The notes: a model not told the origin generated them from the letters alone. DNA of 64,000 bases from Pseudomonas vranovensis DSM 16006 (GCF_000425805.1 NZ_AUED01000002.1:310001-374000); one strand, 5' to 3'; counted from the first letter of the stretch, positions 31,992-40,787 are shown. Made by a program: numbers and translations.

Positions 31992-32683
31992 GTATCAAGC
32001 TGATCACATTCGACCTGGACGATACCTTGTGGGACACCGCGCCGGTGATCGTCAGCGCCGAAGCCGTCCTGCGCGACTGGCTGGCCGCCAACGCCCCGGA
32101 CCTTGGCGCCGTCCCCGTGGAGCACCTGTACGCCATCCGTGAGCGCCTGGTACTGGCCGAGCCCGGCCTCAAGCACCGCATCAGCGCCTTGCGCCGGCGC
32201 GTGCTGTTCCACGCCCTTGAAGATGTCGGCTACAGCGAGAACAAGGCGCGGGAACTTGCCAACGAAGGGTTCGAGGTGTTCCTGCATGCCCGTCACCAGA
32301 TCGACATCTTCCCCGAGGTACAGCCGGTGCTGGAGATTCTGCGCCACCACTACACCCTCGGCGTGGTCACCAACGGCAATGCCGATGTACGCCGCCTGGG
32401 CCTGGCCGACTACTTCAAGTTCGCCCTCTGCGCCGAGGACCTGGGAGTAGGCAAGCCCGACCCGCAACCCTTCCTCGAAGCCTTGCGCCACGGCCAGGTC
32501 GAAGCGCACGCCGCCGTGCATATCGGCGACCATCCCGGCGATGATATTGCCGGGGCACAGCGGGCCGGCCTGCGGGCGATCTGGTTCAACCCACAAGGCA
32601 AGGCCTGGGAAGCCGACAGCCGCCCTGACGCCGAAATCCAGCGCCTGTCGCAATTGCCCGAGCTGCTCAACAGCTGGCGCTGA
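31988..32683 (+). CDS. HAD-superfamily hydrolase (YigB-like)
   Basis: A 231-residue phosphatase-type protein with all four HAD motifs: DLDDTLWDT (nucleophile Asp), VVTNGNAD (Thr), K in [10 protein letters not shown], and [13 protein letters not shown] (acidic pair). Its place after xerC matches E. coli yigB, an FMN phosphatase; substrate here is inferred from that only. ATG overlaps the xerC TGA by 4 bp. Last gene of the unit, followed by a shared terminator. Confidence 0.93.
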   Translation: MSIKLITFDLDDTLWDTAPVIVSAEAVLRDWLAANAPDLGAVPVEHLYAIRERLVLAEPGLKHRISALRRRVLFHALEDVGYSENKARELANEGFEVFLHARHQIDIFPEVQPVLEILRHHYTLGVVTNGNADVRRLGLADYFKFALCAEDLGVGKPDPQPFLEALRHGQVEAHAAVHIGDHPGDDIAGAQRAGLRAIWFNPQGKAWEADSRPDAEIQRLSQLPELLNSWR

Positions 32684-32705
32684 ACGTACTCCGACCGCGC
32701 ACAAA

Positions 32706-32730
32706 AAAGCCCGCAGCGACGGCGGGCTTT
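32706..32730. terminator. Bidirectional terminator between the HAD gene and sutA
   Basis: Stem AAAGCCCGC / GCGGGCTTT (9 bp) with a 7-nt loop, preceded by an A run. It sits between two convergent genes and can serve both. Confidence 0.8.
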
Positions 32731-32747
32731 CGTGTTGACGCAACCGC

Positions 32748-33071
32748 TCAGATAGGGCGGCTGCCATACTTGTTATCTGGCTTCTTGGGCGGATCGGCGA
32801 CCACGTTGGCATCCACTTCCTGCACCTTGCCACCACGGGAGAGGAACTCTTCCATGGCCTTGGCCAGCGCATCACGTTCTTTCTGCTTGGCTTCCATGCT
32901 CGGCATCTCGTCTACCGAGACGGCGGCCTTGGACTTGCCCTTGGCAACGGGAGCCGGGCTATCGTCACCGCTGTCGTCAGCTACGTCATCAGCTGCCGCT
33001 TCGAGGCCTTCATCGCCTTCGTCTTCATCGCCTACTTCGAGGTCGTCAGTTTCCAGATCGTCGTCGCTCAT
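32748..33071 (-). CDS. sutA: SutA, RNA polymerase-associated regulator
   Basis: A 107-residue protein with a very acidic disordered N-terminal half (DDDLETDDLEVGDEDEGDEG) then a basic linker, a helix (MEAKQKERDALAKAMEEFL) and a conserved C-terminal tail PPKKPDNKYGSRPI. This matches SutA of P. aeruginosa, which binds RNA polymerase and helps transcription of ribosomal genes during slow growth. ATG 33071; 474 bp separate it from amtB. Confidence 0.9.
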   Translation of the reverse strand: MSDDDLETDDLEVGDEDEGDEGLEAAADDVADDSGDDSPAPVAKGKSKAAVSVDEMPSMEAKQKERDALAKAMEEFLSRGGKVQEVDANVVADPPKKPDNKYGSRPI

Positions 33072-33545
33072 GTTCTACCTCATGACTTGCGAAAAGCAGA
33101 TTAGTTATAGACCAGCAGCGCCGGGAATCGACAGCTACCGGAAAAAATTCAAGGGCCGCGGGTTTGCCGCCACCTCAGGCATGCGCCATGGCATATGGCG
33201 AACGCCGTGCAAGCCCCGCTCTTGGCAGGACCTGACAAAATAAAAGAGCTGCCGACAGTACGTCGTCGACCTACCCTGGCGTGATCAGCCTGCTCAATGG
33301 CAAGCCTAGCAAAGGGTAGCGAAGTTTGCGGACAGCTTGTCTGCACCCTTCGGCGCGCATTCTAGCGTGCCCAGAGAAAAAGCAAAGTGCCTAAATATCT
33401 CTCCGGCCTGTAAGTTTTCGACCTTCGCCAAGACAGCCCGAAAAGCAGCGGCAAAAGCGTCGAAAGAAACCGTTTGCGCTGTAGGAAATCGACAAACTGC
33501 AGACAAAAAAATGCCCGGCGAGCCGGGCAAGTTTTTTCGAGGGCG
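33072..33545. other. Long gap upstream of sutA
   Basis: 474 bp with no credible ORF. The left 430 bp presumably carries the sutA promoter and leader. It includes weak inverted repeats CGCCAT-5-ATGGCG (33184-33200) and GCGGACA-3-TGTCTGC around 33328-33345. The right end holds the amtB terminator. A small RNA cannot be excluded but I see no recognised family. Confidence 0.4.
33505..33529 (-). terminator. amtB terminator
   Basis: Stem TGCCCGGC / GCCGGGCA (33512-33519 with 33522-33529; the physical loop is probably CGAG), followed on the minus strand by T7. Just past the amtB stop. A T6 run on the other side makes it potentially bidirectional. Confidence 0.82.
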
Positions 33546-34877
33546 TTACAAGTTGTAGCCGCGCTCATTGTGTTGCGCCAGGTCGAGACCGACCGACTCT
33601 TCTTCTTCATTGACCCGCAGGCCCATGACCAGATCCAGCACCTTGAGAATCACGTAGGTGACAATCGCGGTGTAGATCACGGTGAACCCGACACCCTTGG
33701 CTTGAATCCACACTTGCGCACCGATGTCCTCGACGGTGCCGAAACCACCCAGTGCCGGGGCTGCAAACACACCGGTGAGGATCGCCCCGACGATACCGCC
33801 GATACCGTGAACGCCGAAGGCATCCAGCGAGTCGTCGTAGCCGAGCTTGCGCTTGAGGCTCGTAGCGCAGAAGTAGCAGACCACACCCGACACCAGACCG
33901 ATCACCAGGGCGCCCATCGGGCCGACCGTACCGGCCGCCGGAGTGATGGCGACCAGGCCGGCCACCACGCCGGAAGCGATGCCCAGGGCGCTTGGCTTAC
34001 CGTGGCTGATCCATTCGGCGAACATCCAGCCCAGTGCCGCAGCGGCGGTAGCGATCTGGGTGACCAGCATGGCCATGCCGGCTGTGCCGTTGGCGGCGGC
34101 CGCAGAGCCGGCGTTGAAGCCGAACCAGCCGATCCACAGCATTGCCGCGCCCATCAGGGTGTAGCCCAGGTTGTGCGGGGCCATCGGCGTGGTCGGGAAG
34201 CCCTTGCGCTTGCCCAGGACCAGGCACGCTACCAGGCCTGCGATACCGGCGTTGATATGCACCACGGTGCCACCGGCGAAGTCCAGCACGCCCCAGTCCC
34301 ACATCAGGGCGCCATTGCCGCTCCATACCATGTGGGCAATCGGTGCGTAGACCAGAGTGAACCAGATGGCCATGAAGATCAGCATTGCCGAGAACTTCAT
34401 GCGCTCGGCAAAGGCACCGACGATCAACGCTGGCGTGATGATCGCAAAGGTCATCTGGAAGGTAATGAACACGGCTTCAGGGAACAGCGCCGCTGGAGAC
34501 GTCAGGCTCGACGGCGTCAGGCCAGCCAGGAAGGCCTTGGACAAGCCACCGACGAAGGAATTGAAATTGACTACGCCTTGCTCCATACCCGTGGTATCGA
34601 ACGCCAGGCTATAGCCATAGACCACCCACAGGACACTGATCAGACCCGTGATCGCAAAGCACTGCATCATCACCGAAAGCACGTTCTTGGAACGCACCAT
34701 ACCGCCGTAGAACAAGGCCAGACCAGGGATGGTCATGAACAGTACCAGGGCTGTGGCGGTCAACATCCAGGCGGTGTCGCCGGAGTTGAGGACGGGGGCT
34801 GCCTCCTCTGCCAGGGCCAGGCCGGGCATTACGAGGGACAAAAGGGCTCCTAGCCCTGCGAATTGACGCAGAGTCAT
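33546..34877 (-). CDS. amtB: Ammonium transporter AmtB
   Basis: A 443-residue ammonium channel: cleavable signal peptide (to ~LALAEE), then 11 hydrophobic helices. Family signatures include ALFYGGMVRSKNVLS, GAFAERMKFSA, DFAGGTVVHINAG (first conserved pore His) and DAFGVHGIGGIVGAI (second His). ATG 34877 with AGGAG upstream. It lies 40 bp after glnK, the standard glnK-amtB operon in which GlnK plugs the channel when nitrogen is sufficient. Confidence 0.97.
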   Translation of the reverse strand: MTLRQFAGLGALLSLVMPGLALAEEAAPVLNSGDTAWMLTATALVLFMTIPGLALFYGGMVRSKNVLSVMMQCFAITGLISVLWVVYGYSLAFDTTGMEQGVVNFNSFVGGLSKAFLAGLTPSSLTSPAALFPEAVFITFQMTFAIITPALIVGAFAERMKFSAMLIFMAIWFTLVYAPIAHMVWSGNGALMWDWGVLDFAGGTVVHINAGIAGLVACLVLGKRKGFPTTPMAPHNLGYTLMGAAMLWIGWFGFNAGSAAAANGTAGMAMLVTQIATAAAALGWMFAEWISHGKPSALGIASGVVAGLVAITPAAGTVGPMGALVIGLVSGVVCYFCATSLKRKLGYDDSLDAFGVHGIGGIVGAILTGVFAAPALGGFGTVEDIGAQVWIQAKGVGFTVIYTAIVTYVILKVLDLVMGLRVNEEEESVGLDLAQHNERGYNL

Positions 34878-34917
34878 GTTGTTATCTCCTGGGGCGTTGG
34901 GGTTTGGTGAGGCTTTT

Positions 34918-35349
<432 letters not shown>

Positions 35350-35459
35350 TCATATCCCCGGTCAACACCAGAAACCGCACATGACGAAACAGCGTGATAC
35401 TCCGCCTGCACCCTGGCTCGTCACGGTGACTGCATCAGTGCATGGGTCATGAAGGTCTT

Positions 35460-35475
35460 AGCAGAAACCTTGCCA
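35460..35475 (-). promoter_or_regulatory. Sigma-54 promoter candidate for glnK-amtB
   Basis: Minus strand reads TGGCAAGGTTTCTGCT: GG and GC dinucleotides at the required 10-nt spacing, close to TGGCAC-N5-TTGCW. It would give a leader of about 190 nt before glnK. Confidence 0.6.
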
Positions 35476-35537
35476 GATCCGTTAATTCACCCAATTACAG
35501 TGACTTACGTTTGGCAGCCTGACTTGGCCAGTCGCCA

Positions 35538-35565
35538 GCACCGATTCGGCGCACAACAACGGTGC
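35538..35565. promoter_or_regulatory. Two NtrC-like enhancer sites
   Basis: GCACC-GATTC-GGCGC (35538-35552) and GCACA-ACAAC-GGTGC (35551-35565) each match GCACC-N5-GGTGC with one mismatch. They lie ~70-95 bp upstream of the sigma-54 match, the normal distance for an enhancer-binding protein. They overlap by 2 bp, closer than the classic glnA pair. Confidence 0.55.
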
Positions 35566-35663
35566 GCGATGTTTCCCCGCAATGCGCGAAAAGCGTGCAG
35601 CCAAAAGCCCGCAAAACTGCGTGCTACACTGGCGCCCCCTTGGATACCTGCGGATAGCCGAAC

Positions 35664-35927
35664 ATGCTCGCGCCCAAAGCCTTTCTCGACGCCCTGAGCG
35701 ACCAAGCCTCGCGCCTGTTCAGCGGCGACACCTCACAGCCCCGCGCCGAACTCGAAAGCCAGTTCAAGGCCCTGCTGCAAAGCGGTTTCAGCAAACTGGA
35801 ACTGGTCAGCCGGGAAGAATTCGACAGCCAGATGGTCGTACTGGCCCGCACCCGCGCCCGCCTTGAAGCGCTGGAAGCCAAAGTGGCTGAAATGGAAGCG
35901 CGCCTGAGCCCGCCAGCGGCTGAGTAA
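35664..35927 (+). CDS. ubiK: UbiK, ubiquinone biosynthesis accessory factor
   Basis: An 87-residue protein of the BMFP/YqiC family. N-terminal amphipathic part FLDALSDQASRLF, then FKALLQSGFSKLELVSREEFD and a C-terminal coiled-coil ARTRARLEALEAKVAEMEARL that trimerises. In E. coli UbiK supports the soluble Ubi complex for aerobic ubiquinone synthesis. ATG 35664; a REP unit follows the stop. Confidence 0.92.
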   Translation: MLAPKAFLDALSDQASRLFSGDTSQPRAELESQFKALLQSGFSKLELVSREEFDSQMVVLARTRARLEALEAKVAEMEARLSPPAAE

Positions 35928-35932
35928 CCCGA

Positions 35933-35957
35933 TCGCGGGGCAAGCCCACGCCTACCG
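35933..35957 (+). repeat. Single REP unit
   Basis: ATCGCGGGGCAAGCCC followed by ACGCCTACC: one REP arm with no inverted partner, between ubiK and comM. Confidence 0.7.
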
Positions 35958-36054
35958 AAAAAAGCTGACTCACTCTTCCCCGCTGCCTCTCGCCCCACCC
36001 CACTATCCTTGCAACGCCGCAGGACGCGGCCCCTGCAACGATCATGGAGTGCTC

Positions 36055-37545
36055 ATGTCCCTCGCCCTTGTCCACAGCCGCGCCCAGGTGGGCGTATCGG
36101 CCCCGGAGGTCAGTGTCGAAGCCCACCTGGCCAACGGCCTGCCCGCCCTGACCCTGGTGGGCCTACCCGAAGCCACCGTCAAGGAAAGCAAAGACCGCGT
36201 TCGCAGCGCGATCCTCAATTCAGGCCTTGAGTTTCCTGCCCGGCGCATCACCCTCAACCTCGCCCCGGCAGACCTGCCGAAAGACGGCGGCCGATTCGAC
36301 CTGGCTATCGCGCTGGGAATTCTGGCTGCCAACGGGCAGTTTCCGGTCACGGCACTGGACGAGGTCGAATGCCTGGGTGAGCTGGCGCTGTCCGGCGCCG
36401 TGCGGCCGGTACAAGGCGTACTGCCGGCAGCGCTGGCCGCACGGGCAGCCGGGCGCGCACTGGTGATCCCGCGGGAAAACGCCGAAGAGGCCTGCCTGGC
36501 CAGTGGGCTGGTGGTTTACGCCGTCGAGCATCTGCTGGAGCTGATTGGGCATTTCAACGGCCAGGCGCTGCTGCCACCCTATGCCGCCAATGGCTTGCTG
36601 CTGCAGGTACAACCCTACCCCGACCTGAATGAAGTACAGGGCCAGCAAGCCGCCAAACGCGCGCTGCTGGTAGCCGCTGCCGGGGCACACAACCTGCTGT
36701 TCAGTGGCCCGCCTGGTACCGGCAAGACGCTGCTCGCCAGCCGCCTTCCCGGCTTGTTGCCACCGCTGGATGAGCGCGAGGCGCTGGAGGTGGCGGCGAT
36801 CCAGTCAGTGGCCAGCCACGTTCCGCTGAGCAGTTGGCCGCAACGCCCCTTTCGTCACCCTCACCACTCGGCTTCAAGTGCCGCGCTGGTAGGTGGCGGG
36901 AGCCGCCCGCAACCGGGCGAAATAACACTGGCCCACCACGGCGTATTATTCCTGGATGAACTGCCAGAGTTTGAACGCCGCGTACTGGAGGTACTGCGCG
37001 AGCCCTTGGAATCCGGCGAAATCGTCATCGCCCGGGCCAAGGACAAAATCCGCTTTCCGGCCCGCTTCCAGCTCGTCGCCGCCATGAACCCCTGCCCCTG
37101 TGGATACCTGGGCGATCCGACCGGCCGCTGCCGCTGCAGCACCGACCAGATCCAACGTTACCGCAACAAGCTCTCGGGGCCCCTCCTCGACCGCATCGAC
37201 CTGCACCTGACTGTCGCCCGCGAGGCTACAGCTTTGTCAGCCAGCTGCAACAACGGTGAAAGTAGCGCCAGCATTGCCGCGCTGGTGGCCCAGGCCAGGG
37301 ATGTCCAGCAGCAGCGCCAGGGGTGTGCCAATGCCTTCCTCGATCTGCCGGGTTTGCGCCAACACTGCGGGCTATCCACAGCCGACCAGCAGTGGCTGGA
37401 AAGCGCCTGCGAACGCCTGACACTCTCACTGCGCGCCGCCCACCGGCTGCTCAAGGTCGCCCGCACGCTGGCAGACCTGGGCCAGGCCTCACACATTAAC
37501 CGCGAGCACCTGGCCGAAGCGCTGCACTATCGATCCGGCAATTAA
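36055..37545 (+). CDS. comM: ComM/YifB family AAA+ ATPase
   Basis: A 496-residue protein: N-terminal Lon-protease-like S16 domain (LALVHSRAQVGVSAPEVSVE, ~1-170), magnesium-chelatase-type AAA+ module with Walker A GPPGTGKTLLASRLPG (~225-240), FLDELPEF Walker B, and a C-terminal zinc-finger-like insertion CPCGYLGDPTGRCRCS. ComM is a hexameric branch-migration helicase that helps integrate DNA during natural transformation. ATG 36055 has GGAG 7 nt upstream; GTG 36049 would add two residues. Confidence 0.94.
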   Translation: MSLALVHSRAQVGVSAPEVSVEAHLANGLPALTLVGLPEATVKESKDRVRSAILNSGLEFPARRITLNLAPADLPKDGGRFDLAIALGILAANGQFPVTALDEVECLGELALSGAVRPVQGVLPAALAARAAGRALVIPRENAEEACLASGLVVYAVEHLLELIGHFNGQALLPPYAANGLLLQVQPYPDLNEVQGQQAAKRALLVAAAGAHNLLFSGPPGTGKTLLASRLPGLLPPLDEREALEVAAIQSVASHVPLSSWPQRPFRHPHHSASSAALVGGGSRPQPGEITLAHHGVLFLDELPEFERRVLEVLREPLESGEIVIARAKDKIRFPARFQLVAAMNPCPCGYLGDPTGRCRCSTDQIQRYRNKLSGPLLDRIDLHLTVAREATALSASCNNGESSASIAALVAQARDVQQQRQGCANAFLDLPGLRQHCGLSTADQQWLESACERLTLSLRAAHRLLKVARTLADLGQASHINREHLAEALHYRSGN

Positions 37546-37650
37546 TAACTGCGCGCCATTGAAGTGCCACTATTCATGTGGTGAAATAACGAAAGTTACA
37601 AGTCGACAAAACCCGCGCAACTAACTCCCCTCGCATAAGTATTCAACTCC

Positions 37651-38550
37651 ATGATTAGCTTCAAACAGCTTACGCTTGCCACAAGTATGGGTGCCCTGTC
37701 CTTGGCCCTGGTCGCATGCTCGGACAGCGAGGCGCCTGCCTCGGCAACTACCCCTGCCAATGCCCCCGCAGCGGCCAAAGAAGCCAAGCCTGCTGTGAAC
37801 CCCGATGCCGCCCTGGTCACCAGCTTGCCAGCCCACGCGCTGCAAGATGATCGCTCCGACTACTGGGAGATCACCTCGGGCACCCAGGCCACCTATATCT
37901 ACAACGGCAAAATGCCCGAGCCAGACGGCACCGTGGCCGTCATCAAGACCTTGAACACGGGCCGCTACTTCCGCGGCACCGATGAGCTTTCCGAGCGGCT
38001 CGACACGTACTCGAAGACCCGCGACGAGTTCGTCAAAAAAGACCTCGAAAAAACCATTACGCCGCTGCTCCAGGAGCAAATCACTAAATACGGCACTCAC
38101 GATTTTTATAAAAAGACGTTGACCGCCCACGCCATCGACATGAAGCCCTACGACTTCGAGAAAGAAGAATTCCCGCTGACCAGCACGCTGTTCAGCTCGA
38201 TGGACGAGAAGCTGCTCTCGGCAAGAACCCCTAATAAATACAAAGTCTCCAATAGTGGCCATCACTATTTGGAGTTCTATGATGCCCGTGATTATCGCTT
38301 CGGTTTCTCCAATGGCGAACAGTTGAAGTCCATCAAGGTCAAAGGCGATGAAGCGCGCGCTATCGAAGCGGTGCGTACCGCCGGTGGCGGTGATCATCTT
38401 GAGATGCACGTGTACGGCTACGTCGACAAAACCATCAAGGGTGATGTCCGGGCCACAGACCCGATCCGTGCTGTCCTCCTGTCGGTGCAGTACATCGAGC
38501 TGGTCGACAAGACCAAGCCAAACGTCGTGCTGTACCGTCATACGCTGTAA
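37651..38550 (+). CDS. Predicted lipoprotein of unknown function
   Basis: A 299-residue exported lipoprotein: signal peptide with lipobox LVAC (C23), an Ala/Pro-rich linker to ~50, then a charged globular domain. Features are SDYWEITSGTQATYIYNG, repeated Lys/Glu stretches (KKDLEKTITPLLQEQITK), KYKVSNSGHHYLEFYDARDYRFGFSNG and a C-terminal VLLSVQYIELVDKTKPNVVLYR. I do not recognise the family. It stands directly upstream of the ToxR-like regulator and has its own terminator-like hairpin, so it could be a partner or target. Real by signal peptide, codon pattern and clean boundaries. Confidence 0.85.
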   Translation: MISFKQLTLATSMGALSLALVACSDSEAPASATTPANAPAAAKEAKPAVNPDAALVTSLPAHALQDDRSDYWEITSGTQATYIYNGKMPEPDGTVAVIKTLNTGRYFRGTDELSERLDTYSKTRDEFVKKDLEKTITPLLQEQITKYGTHDFYKKTLTAHAIDMKPYDFEKEEFPLTSTLFSSMDEKLLSARTPNKYKVSNSGHHYLEFYDARDYRFGFSNGEQLKSIKVKGDEARAIEAVRTAGGGDHLEMHVYGYVDKTIKGDVRATDPIRAVLLSVQYIELVDKTKPNVVLYRHTL

Positions 38551-38580
38551 GCGGGCGACCGCCTGACAGCGGCCTCCCCC

Positions 38581-38607
38581 ATGGCTTGCAGCGAACCTGC
38601 AAGCCAT
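38581..38607 (+). terminator. Hairpin after the 299-residue lipoprotein gene
   Basis: Perfect 11-bp stem ATGGCTTGCAG / CTGCAAGCCAT with loop CGAAC, 30 bp past the stop. Only a short T run follows. Confidence 0.6.
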
Positions 38608-38627
38608 TTATCGATGGCCGGGTGAAT

Positions 38628-38645
38628 TATTTCAATATTGAAATA
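38628..38645. promoter_or_regulatory. 18-bp palindrome, regulator site candidate
   Basis: TATTTCAATATTGAAATA, perfect two-fold symmetry, 58 bp upstream of the predicted -35 of the ToxR-like gene and in the AT-rich patch. A candidate autoregulatory site. Confidence 0.5.
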
Positions 38646-38702
38646 TATAGAACCCAATAGTCTATAAATAAAACCCCTTCATCACGAGCCCCTGCTATCG
38701 AC

Positions 38703-38730
38703 TTGCCTGAATAACAGCGCGCCTTATAAT
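38703..38730 (+). promoter_or_regulatory. Predicted promoter of the ToxR-like gene
   Basis: -35 TTGCCT (38703-38708), 16-bp spacer, perfect -10 TATAAT (38725-38730), giving a leader of about 25 nt. No clear Shine-Dalgarno precedes ATG 38763. Confidence 0.6.
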
Positions 38731-38762
38731 GGCGACAAATTTCACAATGCGCGTGTTGCTTC

Positions 38763-39515
38763 ATGATTTACCACTTTCGCCTTAAAAGCAGTGCGCGTGT
38801 TGAATTCAATACCGAACACTGCAAACTCCTTATCCACAAAATACCCGGCGCGCCCGAGACACTGTCACTGCCACGCGCAGACTCCCGAATACTTGAAATA
38901 CTGCTCAGTTCCCCTGGGACGGTCTGCTCACGCGAGGCCATTGTCGAGTTCGCCTGGGAGGATCGCGTCGTCTCGACGGGTAGCCTGAACCAATCCATTT
39001 TTGCACTCCGAAACATGCTGGATGACGGCAAGGATCACGACATCGTCATCACTGTGCCGCGCCGGGGTTACCGCTTCAATACCCAGTACCTGGTCCACGC
39101 GCCCGAGACACCCACTCCGCAAGCGCCCGCAGCACCGCCAGGCAGAAGCCAGGGTGTCGGCATGGCAATTCGGGCGGGTTACCTGGCGGTGTCTGTGTTC
39201 GCGCTGTTTGCCATGTGGCAGGTGTATGCCTGGTATCAGCCCACTGGCGAGTTGTACATCGTCGATGCCCTGCAAGGCCCCCTGGCCGTTTCAGCGGTCG
39301 GCAAAAACCCAGCCGACGTGAATAACCTCCAGGCCGAGTTAGTTGAATTCAACCTGGCAGAACAGAATCTGCGGGGGCGCGTCTACGTCAGCCGGGCGGG
39401 TACGCGCATGAACCTGTCGTGCCTGCGGGATAACGGCGACGCCTATAACCTCGAATTTCAGTTCCAGCACGAGCACTTCATCAGCATGTTGAAAAAATGC
39501 GTGGCCGGATCATGA
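38763..39515 (+). CDS. ToxR-like membrane-anchored winged-helix regulator
   Basis: A 250-residue one-component regulator. Residues ~10-108 are an OmpR/PhoB-type winged-helix domain (LPRADSRILEILLSSPG, CSREAIVEFAW, VVSTGSLNQSIFALRNML recognition region, wing VPRRGYRF). A Pro/Ala-rich linker (113-128) leads to one membrane helix (~137-157) and a ~93-residue periplasmic domain with two cysteines, C220 and C246, that could form a redox-sensitive disulfide as in Vibrio ToxR. No receiver domain is present. Its TGA overlaps the ATG of the next gene. The periplasmic signal and target genes are unknown. Confidence 0.88.
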   Translation: MIYHFRLKSSARVEFNTEHCKLLIHKIPGAPETLSLPRADSRILEILLSSPGTVCSREAIVEFAWEDRVVSTGSLNQSIFALRNMLDDGKDHDIVITVPRRGYRFNTQYLVHAPETPTPQAPAAPPGRSQGVGMAIRAGYLAVSVFALFAMWQVYAWYQPTGELYIVDALQGPLAVSAVGKNPADVNNLQAELVEFNLAEQNLRGRVYVSRAGTRMNLSCLRDNGDAYNLEFQFQHEHFISMLKKCVAGS

Positions 39516-39988
39516 CGCGTTACCCACACGCCTGGCGTCATGTCCTGATCATCACTTGTGTATTTCTGATATGCCTGGCAACGGTGCTGGCTACACGCCC
39601 CCGCCCCTATATCAACAGCCAACCTTATCGCTCTGAAGGCCATCACTTCATGGGCAGCGATATCATGGACTTCAAAGATGGCCTGACCATCAGTGAACCC
39701 AGCGCGGTGCTCAGTATCCTCGAGCGACTGGGGGATAAAGAGCGGCATGTCGCGGTGGGGGCCTCCATTGTCGATACCTCGCGCTGGCGGATAAAAATCA
39801 AGGTTGAAGATATTCAGGCCAGCCGCCAGGAAGAACTCTTTGATGTCAGCACTAATTCGGAGTTGCTGTTTGCGCGCCAGTACTTCAGGTTGGGCTCCAT
39901 TCTGACGCTGGCGGTTATCCCCGATGACCGGGATGCCCTGTGCTATTACATCCTCGAGCTGGACCGCTTGAGGTGCATGAACGACTGA
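39512..39988 (+). CDS. ToxS-like small membrane protein
   Basis: A 158-residue protein with a short cytoplasmic N-terminus, one signal-anchor helix (~10-27) and a ~130-residue periplasmic domain with cysteines C144 and C155 near its C-terminus. Size, topology and ATGA coupling to the regulator mirror ToxS, which shields ToxR; I see no strong primary sequence similarity to ToxS and assign the analogy by architecture. ATG 39512 is preferred over 39497 because of the overlap. Confidence 0.82.
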   Translation: MTRYPHAWRHVLIITCVFLICLATVLATRPRPYINSQPYRSEGHHFMGSDIMDFKDGLTISEPSAVLSILERLGDKERHVAVGASIVDTSRWRIKIKVEDIQASRQEELFDVSTNSELLFARQYFRLGSILTLAVIPDDRDALCYYILELDRLRCMND

Positions 39989-39993
39989 CGCAA

Positions 39994-40009
39994 GCCCTCG
40001 CCTGAGGGC
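39994..40009 (+). terminator. Hairpin after the ToxS-like gene
   Basis: GCCCTC-GCCT-GAGGGC, 6-bp stem, followed about 15 nt later by a T5 run. Weak intrinsic terminator candidate. Confidence 0.5.
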
Positions 40010-40103
40010 CATAAATAACAATTTTTGATTCCTGTTTTTCTCGCTCGCCGCCCAGAGTGGGGATACGTCGGTCACCCCCCAGGTGACGCCAACAGGAACG
40101 TTC

Positions 40104-40787
40104 ATGCCATTCAAAAATCTCGCCCTGCTCCTCTTCTCATTGAGCCTTTTCGGCTGCTCGATGGCACCCAGTATCGACACGGCCATGCCTGCAGCTCAGA
40201 CGCCGGCTGCGCCGTTGCAGACCATTGAACACGATGATGGCACTGTCGCCTGGCAACGCGCGTCTGCGCCATTTTCAAAAAGTCACGACAAGACAATATT
40301 CATCAACTTGCCAAAAACCTTTTCATTCGACAGCCATGACCCTCGATTCGCCAACTTCGAAGGCGACGCCAACACGTTGCGCCAGCACTTTCGCGAGCAA
40401 CTGGAAAAGCAACTGACCACGGCGGGTTATCGATTGGTCGACAAACCCACTGCACGGGCCTTGTCGCTGCAGATATCGATTGCCGACATCGAACGCGCCC
40501 CGCGTGATCCCAATGTCACTGAATACATTCCCATCGGCATGTTGGTGGGCTTGTCCCTGCATGCCACCGGTGTTCGCGACGACACCTTGTATCTGTTCTT
40601 CCAGAGCGAAGTCAGCGACAGCCTGAGCGGTGAAACCCTGGCTCGCGCCGTGGACCGCGCCAGCGGCAGAAACATCGAGCAGGACCAGGGCCCGGCCGTC
40701 GAAGACGTCTACCCCGCCATGGATACCGCCGCACGCCTGATTCGTGAGCGCCTGGACAGAGCGTTCCAACCTGCTGGGTCGGCCTGA
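40104..40787 (+). CDS. DUF3313-like predicted lipoprotein
   Basis: A 227-residue lipoprotein: signal peptide and lipobox LFGC (C18), then a domain with GTVAWQRASAPFSKSHDKTI, FREQLEKQLTTAGYRLVDKP and LSLQISIADIERAPRD. The pattern (charged scaffold, YRLVDKP followed by an ALSLQISI strand) is reminiscent of DUF3313/DUF4136-type lipoproteins; I hold this loosely. Start ATG 40104 with AGGA 7 nt upstream. It follows the ToxRS-like pair by 115 bp and may be a target. Confidence 0.82.
   Translation: MPFKNLALLLFSLSLFGCSMAPSIDTAMPAAQTPAAPLQTIEHDDGTVAWQRASAPFSKSHDKTIFINLPKTFSFDSHDPRFANFEGDANTLRQHFREQLEKQLTTAGYRLVDKPTARALSLQISIADIERAPRDPNVTEYIPIGMLVGLSLHATGVRDDTLYLFFQSEVSDSLSGETLARAVDRASGRNIEQDQGPAVEDVYPAMDTAARLIRERLDRAFQPAGSA

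Larger units (their letters stand above)
38551..38762. other. AT-rich control region upstream of the ToxR-like gene
   Basis: 212 bp holding a hairpin, an 18-bp palindrome and a promoter match (listed separately). The stretch 38620-38700 is visibly AT-rich against a GC-rich background. Confidence 0.6.
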
